64,000 nucleotides of DNA from Kryptolebias marmoratus. Lineage: Eukaryota; Chordata; Actinopteri; Cyprinodontiformes; Rivulidae. The notes under the pieces were generated by a model, which had not been told where the DNA came from, made no database searches, and was given only the letters and a program-made list of their open reading frames with translations. The DNA lies in contig NC_051444.1 of NCBI RefSeq assembly GCF_001649575.2, positions 22,052,856 to 22,116,855 on the forward strand. The letters run 5' to 3'. Of this stretch, positions 1 through 11,666 are shown one piece after another. Position 1 is the stretch's first letter, and each line of letters starts with the position of its first letter. The position numbers and the translations under genes were made by a program.

Positions 1-1849
1 AAGATGATGGAATGTCTGTCACACAGATTTGCAGTCAGGTGGACACAGAACCATGAATTCAGTCTAATGGAATCAGTGCACACAGGTATTGCATATGTTA
101 TTAACAAATTTACTTTAAAATACTTCATTCTTAGGTTACATTTTGTCAACATGAAGCTATGCCAACACACACTTTACTTGATCTCATAGTGATACTCAAA
201 GTCCATCTATTGATTAAAAAAATAATTTTGAACCCTAGTTAACGTGACTGAAATGAGTTTTGTTTTTAATAGAACAAGGAATATGAGCACAAGTAGGGAT
301 CGACACTATGCTTGAAGATTTCTGCTTTAAATTCGCAAAAGACCACCTTTTGTACACCCTTTATTAGGATCCCTGTCTGTTCCAGACCTTCTCCCTCCTT
401 TTGTCTTTTTTACTTTCTAGGTGTGGCCAGGATGTACTGCTACTGGCAATTTCTGATGTCAACTTGCATCCTGTTTCCAGCTGTTTCACTTGCTGCCAAG
501 GATCTCATCAACTCCTGCTACTTAAGATCAAGTCAGACCATCGTCCAGTGTCTGATCATACTGTTAACTCAATGGTCTGTGGCTTACACTGGTTTTTCCT
601 TTGTGGTTCCTGGTTACATGTTTACTTATATGAGCTTTTGTTTTTACTTGTGTAGATCCTACTTTCCGTGAAGACAACCAATTAAACAATCTTCTCACCT
701 CCTTTGCTCGCTTGTGACTTGGACCTTCTCAGCTGAAAAAATACACCGTGCTGACCAGTTCCTGTGACAAAGGATACTCACCTGCCTGCCCATTCTCCAC
801 ACTAAATATATCTTCACCTAGTCAAACTGGATTTTTGTCTCCCCCAATATTCATCTACTTCATTTTGTCTAGAAAATATCAGTCAAGATACCTGAAGTAA
901 TATATTTTGTATCTCCTCTTCAGTGACAATGCCTCAAGCTCACCTCCATTCATTATTGATTTGCATCTGTGTACGTATTGTAAATTAACAACTCTTCCAG
1001 TGTGTTGGTCCTTGTCAGCTAATTGAGTCGAACACAGGCCCCGCACTATGACACAATCAGAATAAGAAGGGCAGACAGTCCAAGGGTTTTATATAGTGTG
1101 TGTGTGTGTGGGGGGGGTGACAGAGTATCACATGTACAACATAAAAGATGATAAAAAAAGAAGATATACAGTTTAAAGAGTAAATTAACACACCCTAGAA
1201 GGCCAAATGCAACTGAGCAGCAGCTCGCTGTGGATACATCCCTTTATACCCACATGCATGTAACATGTAAAATGTATCTTTTTGTTCTTAAAAATTGCTC
1301 TTCAAAAGTCTAATTTACCCCTATTTCCTTGGCCAGTACTTCAAATAATACTATTTAACGATGAATGCCTGCTGTAGCTAGACCTCATTTGTTGTAATGG
1401 GAGATCCGCAGACATATTGACTTAGAGAGAGCAGAATGTTTCATGCTTTGGACAAAAGCTGGGAGCAGAGACTTAAAAGAACATGAGGAAAGCATGCGAA
1501 AAGTACTGTTGACATTCCATTCATGTTAGTAAAAGGAAGATGTGTCAGTGCTAGAAAATTAAGTCTGTTTATTTGGATGCAGATGTACAAGCATCAGGTT
1601 TTATCACTGTAATCACACACCAAATTACCTTTTAATTATACTTATTTACACAAGAGAGGAGTTCTGCTAGGTGGTAGGTCAGTGGGAAAACACAAACATC
1701 TTTTTTTTCCATTTACCCAAATATGCAGCTACTGTAACTCATGATTTCATGTATAATTTTTCCAAATTTTGCCTAACCTTGAAATGGTTTGTAGGGCATA
1801 ATTTAAAGAGCTGTGTGCAAAGCCATATCCAGAGATCTCAGTGAACTGA
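1..1849. other. Intergenic, no gene seen
   Basis: AT-rich non-coding sequence. Open frames around 312-671 overlap in two frames, have no recognisable domain and look like chance frames. I see no exon with matching splice sites and no RNA gene. Confidence 0.6.
1095..1117. repeat. (GT)n microsatellite followed by a G-run
   Basis: About eight GT units run directly into a short homopolymer of G. Confidence 0.9.
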
Positions 1850-2790
1850 AGTAGGTCTGTAAAGAAAAGTGTGCTTATATTTCTCCACAACAGTGTGAGA
1901 GATGTTGTCAGGCCTAGCGTATTTTGAATGAATGCAAATCACCCACCACCTTTCATGCCAGAGTTTTAAACTAAGATCATCTTATGTGGAGTAATGGCAG
2001 AGTTATAGATGTTTCTTGAAAATAGTGTTACATGTGAATTCATGCGTTATTGTGAGATCTCTCAGGATGTGTTAGCAGTCAGAGTATGTGTTGTGAATGA
2101 CTCTTAGCTAGTACTATAATAAACATTAGCTCAGTATGTAAATAAAAATGCCATCCTGTGGTTCATGAAATATTTTGCCAACAGTCTAACAGGGTTGACA
2201 GCAACAGTTAATACCAGTGTTTTCAGTAAAGCTATAACACATTGTCTAGTGCTGGAAGTATGTGCTGAGGATGATGTTCAGCAACAACCACACACCAATT
2301 TTAGCCCAAGATCTGTAGTACTGCCTGACTTATAGGTATTGTTTTGTGTCCTAAGGTTAGTTGATTGTGACAGCCATCTTGAATTAGGTTGACTCCAAAA
2401 CTTAATCAGTTGTAGTTGTACATCCAGTTATTACTGAAAGTTTAAATAAAATCTGTCCAGTGGTTTATGAGCTGTGTTGCTAGTAGTCAGACAGATCTGA
2501 CTCCAATAAGTTGTGGATCAGTGTCAGCTACTACCACACCAAGCTAGCTCAATATCTGTAAAACTGATTGAGTTACATCCATTTATGTGTGTCATAACGA
2601 TTAGCTGTGGCAATCATCTTAAATTGGTTTGACTCCACGAGTTAATCAGTCGTAGATTTCTTTCTTTCTGAGAGTATAGAGAGTGGTGAACGTGCAAAAA
2701 AGCATCTTATGGACACCCTAAATAGAAAAAGACAACCTATTTGGTGACTAAGCGTGCAGCAGCAGTATCGAGACTGCCTTCACACTGAAG
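1850..2790. repeat. Dispersed repeat family, several diverged units
   Basis: Phrases such as GTGGTTTATGAGCTGT, TTAATCAGTTGTAGTTGTAC and CATCTTGAATTAGGTTGACT recur in diverged form within the block (near 2160, 2370, 2460 and 2600). They recur again near 17,990, 33,900 and 56,810. The wording is characteristic of a fish interspersed repeat that I recognise but cannot name. It has no coding capacity. Boundaries are approximate. Confidence 0.6.
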
Positions 2791-3987
2791 AAGGTTTCAC
2801 TTTTACTGTGATTCTAGGAATCTTTTTTCTATGCAAACGGACTCAGAAGCAAGACCTCTTGTGATCCAAGTTTCTATCCATAGAAAGTCCAATAAAAGAG
2901 TAAATGCACTGTATCAACAGATAGTGCTAATAAAAAAGAAAAACATTAAACAAAGCCGCATAATCATAAAAGCAACAGGTGGTACAGTTCAATATAAATG
3001 CAGCATTCTATAGTTACAGAAAGACAAGCAGAAAGTGAAACTGGATCAAGCACATGTGTAAATGTTTAATACATACTGGGTTTAAAATTAAACCAACACA
3101 GTAACCTTTACAGTTATAATGATATGCTTCCGTTCCAAACAGGTCAAACTTTAGTAATGCACTTTAAAAGCCCATAATATAGAAAAAATAAATGTAATGA
3201 ATAATGTCATAGTCCCATACAGGCTCAGATTTAGGATGTTTTGTTTGTTTGTTGTTTTTTTTGTAACAAGAGACCAATTACCTTGGCATGCTTTCACATA
3301 GGTTATGTTTTAACTTTTCTCACTATCTAAAGACAAGACATCCTGATTGTAACAGCACATCATGTGTAGGCTTGTTGTATTTTCTTGCATTAGTAGTTTC
3401 AGTTTCTTTCTGCAAAACCCTTTGTTCAGAGCTGAAAGGAGGGTTATAATGAAACATATTTAATTCTGTACATTGTGCATATTGTGTACTGCAATAACCT
3501 GATGAATTTCCAGTGCATGTATTATGAGGTAGTATTTGATGGTAATAGAAGATGATTTGACGGACAGACAATATACAAAACAATAAAAGATTGTGAGCCT
3601 TCTATACATGTGCTAATTTGAAATTTAGTAATTTGTTAAGCTTAAACAAAGACAGTATATGAAAAATCTCTCAATCTACCATTACAAATCTAAAATATAT
3701 ATTTTTAAAAAACTAGACATTTCACACATACACACACATAAAAAAGACCCAAAGAAAAACAAGCTTAAATTAAGACAAAGAAACATATAGACCAGGTCAG
3801 ACTGGAGAAGCTGGTGTTTAGTGATTCACAAATTTGGTTGTGTTTCACCTGTAAGTTAAAAATGCCAAAATCAACAACCTCTAGCAACCAGTTCCAAATC
3901 TCAGAATGTCTCAACTAAAAGGAAGAGGTTGTCTAAATGACCTTCTGTACCTTGCTAGTTACAGTCCACATTTACCGCTCTCCTGCG
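2791..3987. other. Intergenic, no gene seen
   Basis: AT-rich sequence with short homopolymers and (TTTG)n. No supported exon or structured RNA. Confidence 0.55.
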
Positions 3988-4080
3988 GTTATCTGTCTCT
4001 GTGGCCCTGCAGTGGCTGGTAATCTGTGCAGGGTGTACCGCACCTCTTGCCCATTAGCCGCTGGACGTAGACACCATCTT
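3988..4080 (+). mobile_element. SINE 3'-region fragment
   Basis: The stretch reads in the order typical of the 3' half of a common teleost tRNA-related SINE: CTGTCTCTGTGGCCCTG, then GCAGGGTGTACCGC, then CCTCTTGCCCATTAG. The tRNA-like head and the (GGAT)n tail are absent, so this is a truncated copy. Confidence 0.55.
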
Positions 4081-5689
4081 CCCTCTCAGCATATTTTTCT
4101 GAATAATCTGAAATTTACACTAGCTGAGGTGATAAAAAAGCTAGAAAACTATTCCCTCAATCTACTTGAGGGAATTACAAGAAACCTGACTAAACAGGTA
4201 TAGTAAAAGTATAGGTATTTATACCAAGTACAAACTTTCACATTAGTTCAAATTGTACAAACTTCATTTTCGTATATTTTGAATAATGTCTACACATTTA
4301 TACATAGATTGCTGTGCCCATTTCCCACTTGACAGCAAAATATAAAGAAATGCTGTCTGACCCAAGACATCAAAGAATCAGTCCAGAAAAGCTTCTGGAT
4401 CTTATTTCCAGGAAGCAAGGCAGACAAATATGGCTGGACTTTTTTACCTACAGTATCTCCGAGCTGGCACCAGTCACTCTCACATAGAGCTGTTTTTGAA
4501 ACATCCAAGATAAGTGAGTTGTGGTTGTCTTTTCTGGCTTCGGCGGTACGCAGCGGAGCTTTCCTTTTTCCTCCTGAGCCCCTTCAGCCCTCACCACATC
4601 CCTCTGAGGTGAACCAAGAAGGCCCCAAGACATTTGTTTTGCCAACTACAATCCAGCAAGGCTACACTTCCTTTTTCAACTGACACTGCTGGGTTTCTTC
4701 ACACTGGATTGTTCAGTCTTATCTGTGTTTTTGTCTGTTTATGGACAAATCCTGTTTGTATGTTTTATCTTTCACGTATGCAGTCATAATAGCAAATGCT
4801 CTTTCGCTTGAAAAGATATCTCTCTCTCTGTCTTTATATTGCGTACATGTAAACTTGCCTCAGGAAGCGAAAACATCATAAACTAACCTCCCCAAACTAA
4901 TAAAGCCCAAAGTCTGTTTTTCACATTTAGAATTTTCTGTTGATTAAACAAAGAGTAGATTCCTAATTTGCATGAAGCCCAGCTTTAGCATGATATTATA
5001 AAGGAAAATTACTAGAAGGACTACAGTGGGTAAATCACATGATATAAGTCTCCCAAACATCTATTTAAAATCAGAGTTACAGCATGCTTTATCTGGCTTT
5101 TTTAAAACTTTATTCTATCATTTTTCTATTATTTAAAGGGAACTCTGCAAGTGTAAGGTAACAGTTTACAATAAGTACTTAAATGAGTGGAGTTTCAAAA
5201 GGATGCTCTTTACTTATTCATTGTCAGGACTGTGTTCACATTTACTTTGATTAGAAATCACAATCACTCACAGGAGGACTGAAAACACTGATTATATCAT
5301 TACAGATGCAACCTTCAGTGGGTGGGCTATATATCAGGCAGTGCATGAACATTCTGCCATTTATATCTTTATATCTTCAAAGCCTAAAAATAAGGCCACA
5401 GTAAACACTGAGCAATTTGAATATGGGTCCAATTGGGACAGCTTGATTTTCAAGTTCCTGTTCTGTGAACCAGCAAAAGGTGACCAGTTCATTGATGCAT
5501 GTCAGGAGCAAGGGCAGGTTTGTTATTTTTTTGAACATTATATAATTTTATCAGAGCACACAGTGCATCACAGTTTGTTATACTTGGGTGCCAAAGATTA
5601 GTCAGGGTGTCCATGACCTGTTCATGTGGAAAGCACCTACAATAGACGCATGACCATCAGAACTGGACCACAGTTACCTGTATTATCAC
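4081..5689. other. Intergenic, no gene seen
   Basis: Mostly AT-rich. A slightly GC-richer patch near 4440-4640 is open in two minus frames but matches nothing I know. No splice-site supported exon. Confidence 0.5.
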
Positions 5690-5955
5690 ATAGACGCAAT
5701 CGAGAGTTTTCCATAGTTCATATCTTCCCTGGAAGAAGAAGTTGAGGAAACTTCAGAGCTGCGTGTATGGAAGCAGCTTCCTCGAGCCTGCCGGCAGTGA
5801 GACAGGCGCTGTGGCCGGTGAGTGACGGCAGCAGACAGCCTGTCCAGCTGCTCAGTGAGACAGGCAGTAAAGGACCATGATTGACAGGAGGTCTTGTGGC
5901 TCGCGCCTCGGCACGCCACTCATCCTCCACTTCCTGGGTCCTTTGTGTTTCAAAT
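5690..5955. other. GC-rich, CpG-containing block
   Basis: A local GC rise with several CpGs (GGCTCGCGCCTCGGCACG near 5896) in an AT-rich setting. It is open in three overlapping minus frames, which follows from its composition rather than showing coding. It could be a small CpG island, a regulatory element or a non-coding RNA promoter. No protein family is recognised. Confidence 0.35.
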
Positions 5956-5983
5956 ACACACACACACACACACACACACACAC
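5956..5983. repeat. (CA)14 microsatellite
   Basis: Uninterrupted CA dinucleotide run at the edge of the GC-rich block. Confidence 0.95.
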
Positions 5984-6144
5984 CATCTGCTGTGGTAATT
6001 CACAGGCTGCATGCCGGAGCAACACATAGCCTCCTCTCTTACTTTGCTTTCCCCTATTCATCCCTCTTTCACTCATTCGCTGTCCTTTATTTGGAGGGAG
6101 AAAGCCAGGCTATTCAGAACTTTTGTTTGTACTACCCCCTTCAA

Positions 6145-6190
6145 CTCTCTCTCTCTATCTATCTATCTCTCTGTCTCTCTATCCCTCTGT
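6145..6190. repeat. (TC)n/(TATC)n pyrimidine-rich microsatellite
   Basis: Mixed CTCT and ATCT units followed by CTGTCTCTCTATCCCTCTGTC. Confidence 0.8.
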
Positions 6191-7779
6191 CACACACAAT
6201 CATTCCCCTCCTCTCATAAAAGGACAGCAGTTCTGTTTGAAGAACTTTTACAATTTATATAACCTCTCATAATTTTCATGAAGTGTTTCATTCTTACGAT
6301 TTAGCAGGTATGTTTAATTATTAAGCTATTGCTATGATAAACCCAGCATTATTTCTTGTCACCAAAAGAGTAAGGCTGATAATGTTTTTGCCCATGTCTC
6401 TGTGTATGTACAGTATTTTAGCAAAGCAAAAGGCATTTACAATCTCCAGGTGAGTGGACAAGCACCAAAAACTTGGTATTGTTCTTCTGTAATAGTCATA
6501 AAATGTCTGATTAGTAATTAGAGAGACTACAATCATTTAAAATACTGGGTTCACCAATTTTTACATTTGATTATTAAACATATTCCACTATTGTTTCAAA
6601 TCTGTGCCTCCTTTGACCATGTTTCTGAAGTTTTTCAACCGCTGAACACGTATGACATTTTAATCATGATGTATCTCCTAATTTACCAGATAAACTGATT
6701 CTGTTTACCTCTATAGCACTACCCTGGACTCTGAAAAGATTTATTTCTGACATTTATATACCTAATTCACCCTAATAATGTTATTCTGTAAGATTTGTGA
6801 AGAAAAAAGAACTTGACTTAATGCATAATTGCTTTTTGGAGAGATATGAGCTATATCAGAGTTATTAAGCTGGGTAGAAAGGGGTTTGGGCTGTTTATTA
6901 ACATAACATTTGTGAAATAATACACATAAATGGATAATGAATGAATAATAAATAATTAAATATCAGCTATTACTAGCGCTCTGTTTAAAGGGGTAGTTTA
7001 CACATTTAAAGGTCCAGCTTTAAAAGTCTTAAAAGGATAATTACACTAAATACAACTTTAGAAATCGTCACACCAACTTACTTTTGCATTAGATAGTTAC
7101 TTACACGAAAGAATGTGTGTTGGTGTCGGTCTGTAGCCAGTTGCCAATATTGAGTTGTGTAAAATACAGATTATAAAATGGCAGAGGTAATGTCTGATGA
7201 AAAAGAAATGAGATGTAAAATACAAAAAAACTATTACAGCAGATTAAGCAAACATGGTTTTGTAGGTTTTGACAGTGCCTTACATTTCTCAGACATGGCA
7301 ACACAGTTTCTGTTTTGCAATACGTCTCTCATATGAATCATTACTGCTAAAAGACCAGTAATCTACTCTGTCTTATGGGGGAAATAAATATGGACTTCTT
7401 TATAAATAACTATCTAATTCAAAAGTGACTGTTTGCATAAACTGCTATGAGATTTCTGAGACTGGAGTTTGTTTGAGATGCCAGAAACCTGCTGTTGGCT
7501 TTGCTCTGACTAGCCATTAACTCGACTGCCCATTCAGAACAAATCATCGCTTCTCCAAACTGAGAATTTTCAGACTGCTGTCTACCGCTGGTAAGATATT
7601 GACTGCTAATAACATTCCTACAACCCCCCCTTGAAAAAACATTAACTTGCAGCCCTGAACTAATCCCTAAGATTTTCTCTGCAAATTCTGCACTTCCTTT
7701 CTTAAGCGGTTTGTCACAAAATGTTGGATTGTTTGAAAAAGACAAAATAGACGGAATGCATACAGATAAAAAAAACACT
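6191..7779. other. Intergenic, no gene seen
   Basis: AT-rich non-coding sequence. Short open frames on the minus strand near 7101-7304 and 7419-7778 have no recognisable motif. Confidence 0.55.
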
Positions 7780-8200
7780 TATTTGCCCAAGTGATCCAAG
7801 CTTTTAATAGCAGCAGAGAACAATCAGAACTTGAACGTGAGTGATCAAGCTGTCTGGCTGGCAGACAAAGGAACAATCTGAGGCACAGGAGGAACTTCAC
7901 AAAGCTCTAAGCAAACCAATTGGCCTGAGAGAATCTGACTTCCACCGTGGGTAACAGAACAACCTGGCAGAGATTACAGAGAAAGCTGGGGTTGATATAC
8001 TGCAGAAGCTGATGGGGAAATGAGGAACAGGTGTACCAACAGCAGGTCACACAGGAGCAGGAGGGAGTGGCCAGGCCCACCAATACACATGAGCAGATAA
8101 GAATGCACACACACAAACACAGAGAGGGGAAGAACAGGAACCAGGAGGGAGGGGAAAAAACAGAAATACAGGAAGAAACCACTGGCAAGTTATGTTTTGG
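7780..8200 (-). mobile_element. Possible LTR-retrotransposon (gypsy-type) non-coding fragment
   Basis: Read on the minus strand, the block has the composition and order of teleost gypsy LTR sequence: CACCTGTTCCTCATTTCCCC, then CAGCTTCTGCAGTATATCAA, then pyrimidine-rich sequence. The clear solo LTR at 58.9 kb shows a similar order. No TG...CA termini or target duplication could be fixed, so this is tentative. Confidence 0.3.
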
Positions 8201-8708
8201 ATACTTAAGTTATTTAAAAAGAGACAGTTTGTGAGTTAGACATAAATGTTGAGAAGGAATAGTTCTGGCAAAACGTGATACTCATCTCTGCCAAAAATTT
8301 TAAAATGACTGAGGATTATTATGGTTGCATTTTTGTAAGAGACTCTCTGATAATGGAAATGATCTAGCCAATAGCCTGCAAAAGAAAACAGTTGTACAAC
8401 GCAGTCACTGAGTGATTATCTCCAGAACAGAGTTCCAGAGGTTTGACAATCACCAATGATTGGACTTGAAAATGAAACCTTCTCTGACCAATGCTGCGAA
8501 GTGCTGGGAAAAAAAACAGTTCCTGTAACGTAACTTTCCTGATTAATCAAGAAGCTACTGAACTGTCAATGACACATTAAACATAAAATTCTTAAAACTG
8601 AGAATGGCAACACAATATGCTTATCAGAATACTCAGCTGATGTTAAGGAAGTTTTAAAATGACCATTTGACCTCAATAGCATATAGCATATATAGCATAT
8701 ATATATAA
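8201..8708. other. Intergenic, ends in a TA-rich tract
   Basis: No gene seen. The last 30 bases are repeats of AGCATATAT and (AT)n, which form the left flank of the LINE insertion that follows. Confidence 0.55.
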
Positions 8709-8886
8709 AAAAAATTCCCTTCTCACCCTCTGCGGGTGGTCTTTGTTTCATCTTCTGAGCTCGGGTCCTCTACCAGAGGCCTGGGAGCTTGAGGGTTCTG
8801 CGCAGTATCTTGGCTGTGCCTAGAACTGCACATTTCTGGACTGAGATGTCTGATGTTGTTCCTGGGATCTGTTGTAGCCACTGCTC
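8709..8886 (-). mobile_element. LINE 3' end, copy A (runs into assembly gap)
   Basis: The plus strand starts with an A-run and TTCCCTTCTCACCCTC, then continues to the gap. The sequence is almost identical to 40170-40350, with about two substitutions over some 175 bases. Copy B extends further and, on the minus strand, reads IGALGAVTPKLEQWLQQIPG and then VQKCAVLGTAKILRRTLKL. I know that pattern from the C-terminus of a fish non-LTR retrotransposon ORF. The clade is unresolved; an R4/Dong (Rex6-like) relationship is a guess. The near identity of two copies suggests recent activity. Confidence 0.65.
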
Positions 8887-9381
8887 NNNNNNNNNNNNNN
8901 NNNNNNNNNNNNNNNNNNNNNNNNNNNNNNNNNNNNNNNNNNNNNNNNNNNNNNNNNNNNNNNNNNNNNNNNNNNNNNNNNNNNNNNNNNNNNNNNNNNN
9001 NNNNNNNNNNNNNNNNNNNNNNNNNNNNNNNNNNNNNNNNNNNNNNNNNNNNNNNNNNNNNNNNNNNNNNNNNNNNNNNNNNNNNNNNNNNNNNNNNNNN
9101 NNNNNNNNNNNNNNNNNNNNNNNNNNNNNNNNNNNNNNNNNNNNNNNNNNNNNNNNNNNNNNNNNNNNNNNNNNNNNNNNNNNNNNNNNNNNNNNNNNNN
9201 NNNNNNNNNNNNNNNNNNNNNNNNNNNNNNNNNNNNNNNNNNNNNNNNNNNNNNNNNNNNNNNNNNNNNNNNNNNNNNNNNNNNNNNNNNNNNNNNNNNN
9301 NNNNNNNNNNNNNNNNNNNNNNNNNNNNNNNNNNNNNNNNNNNNNNNNNNNNNNNNNNNNNNNNNNNNNNNNNNNNNNNNN
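8887..9381. other. Assembly gap (495 N)
   Basis: A run of 495 undetermined bases between a LINE 3' end and a (GATA)n array. Most likely the body of the LINE copy and/or microsatellite could not be assembled. Confidence 0.98.

Positions 9382-9479
<98 letters not shown>
9382..9479. repeat. (GATA)24 microsatellite
   Basis: About 97 bases of perfect GATA tetranucleotide directly abutting the gap, so the true length is unknown. Confidence 0.95.
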
Positions 9480-11507
9480 CGAGGCCTCAGTCTAATTTAT
9501 ATTTCGAGTTCTGCAAGAAATGAATGTGCATTCAAAGCTCCTGTGCTGTCAGTGCAGATGGATTACATTGTGTAACACATTTTTTCTTCCTAGCAACTAA
9601 GCGTTATTTCCCAACTCCTTTTATTGCAAAACAATAAAAAATGCTCATTGTACATATCAAACTTTGCTTAGTGGCTTACAGGATGACATTTTGATTTTTT
9701 TTGTATTATTTTTTTAAGACTACAACTTTGACGAAGTTCCTTAACATACTCGAAAATCAACAGTAACTGATATTACATTGAAAGAAAAAGCACATTTGTA
9801 AATTCATTGCCAAACCACAAAAGCAACGTTTAAGGATAACAAATGTTTTTAATTTTGTTTAGTTAGAAAGAATTGGGAAATTATATATTTTTTTAAATTG
9901 TGTCACTTAGTGTTATGTGCCACCCTCTGTCTTCTTGGTAAGAGCAGTTATTATGATTTTAAAACATTGCACATTTAAAGTAAATGTCTATTGCCACAGA
10001 AGCAATTTTTTGTCATATAAGGGCTCACAGTGCTACACCAATCGATGTGCGATTTCACAAGATGCTTCGTGCATTAGGTCCAAACCAAAACGTTGTCTGA
10101 AAGTGACTTTTGACATTTAGCATGAAGGAACTGGGTCAGCCACATTGTGTGTGAGGTGCATGCATGGCTGACTTTCTATATACTCTCTACTTTGTTTAGT
10201 AATGTGCTCAACTCAAGCACACCGTCCGTTTGAAGCTACGTGATCTTTTTTCTTCACCTTGGTATGCGTCACCATTCATTCCACAGTAGTCCTACGCAGG
10301 TCCCACAGTCTATTCTGCATACCTGAACAAACACAGATTCCCCGGAGCACAATTAACTACACATTGCACAAGAAGCGTGCAGTTTTGTTTTCAACATCTT
10401 CTTAAATTGCTGTCTTTGCACTTAATGTAGTTATGTTTTAGAAGTCATACAGTAAATATCAACAAGTCCAATAAAATGTTGTTGTCTGCATTGATGCAGC
10501 CTTTTTTTTCCAAATTTAAGCATTATATCTTCAGTTAAAGCATTTTTACTAAGCATGTGCTCTAACACAATCTTTGACGTTGCCTTTTGTCTAATTAATT
10601 AATTCTGATTAAAAATATCAACGATCAGGCCATGAGGAATATATATGCGTGATAGAGAAATCTTCATTCCTTACTTATATGCATCAGTTACTAATTATTT
10701 GCTATCTGCTTTATGTTCAAAAATGCTTATTTTAAACATTATTTATTATCTTTCAAATGTCATACAAGCATACTCAGCATAAGGGACAGGCTGGCAGTTA
10801 GCTAAAAAATAAAAAATCTCTAATTTATGCAGAAAGCTTGATTGCGTTAATTAAACTTGTACTTCCAGATTGATTTCCAGTGAACAGGGCTTGGCTTGCT
10901 TACAAGTTGGAACACATATGTCAACTAGCTGAACATTACAGTTACTGAACAATCTGGTTCAGTTCAAACAACTTGGAAAGAGAAAAAATAGCCATCTTAT
11001 CTTCACTGGGAACTACAATGCACAGATCTGACTTCTGGCTCCTTTACAGCTTGTCTCACTGACTGTTGGTATTTTAATAGTGAAGGGAGAGCAAGCTGTC
11101 TGACTATCACAAGACAAACCCTGCAGCCATTGTTAAAATTTGGTCTGGAGCCAAAAGCTATTTAGGAATCAGAAAAATGCAGGCCATGTTTTAACGCTCT
11201 TAAAGCCCTGAAGAAGATCTGCAATACACAATTCATAAGTCACGACTTAAAGACATTCCCCATTATTTGTCACAGATAATTAAACGTGTTTCCTTACATT
11301 TTAACAGATATCTCTTCTTCGAACAGCTCATTGAGTAGTGGAAAGTTTTTGTAGTTATATATTGCTTTTCTATAAGCTTTCGGGTATTTAGCTATATTTA
11401 TTATTATCGACTATTCAGACCCCTTTAAGAATCTTTCAAAAAAAAGATCAAATCTAGCAATGCTTTCTGGTGTTATTGGAGACTATTGAAGACCCTGAGA
11501 TGAAGGC
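9480..11507. other. Intergenic, no gene seen
   Basis: About 2 kb of AT-rich, low-repeat sequence. No exon, RNA gene or recognised element. Some low-repeat stretches (10,880-11,230) could be conserved non-coding DNA, but this cannot be judged from sequence alone. Confidence 0.5.
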
Positions 11508-11666
11508 ATGTATCATTCTTACTCTTCTCAACAAGCAGCGGGTGCCGCTGTGGGCAACGCCACCATCCGGCAGCACTCTCAGACGTCCCAGTCCTCATGC
11601 AGCAGTCCCTTCCAGCTGCAGTCAGAGCAGGAGATGTTCACCCCTCCACATCCAGACTGTAACTGA
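11508..11666 (+). other. GC-rich coding-like block, 52-codon open frame
   Basis: In strongly AT-rich surroundings, a GC-rich block holds an ATG-to-TGA frame of 52 codons. Its composition looks protein-like, rich in Ser, Gln and Thr and ending in EQEMFTPPHPDCN. A longer frame in another phase (11470-11730) covers the same bases and looks less natural. A pyrimidine-rich stretch with an AG at 11535-11538 could be a splice acceptor, and an AATAAA-like signal lies about 75 bases after the stop. I do not recognise the peptide. It may be a terminal exon, a pseudogene piece, part of an element, or chance. Confidence 0.25.

Noticed and set aside
9382..9479. CRISPR array or tandem satellite
   Set aside because: It is a plain GATA tetranucleotide microsatellite. 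The window is vertebrate DNA and no spacer-repeat structure exists anywhere in it.
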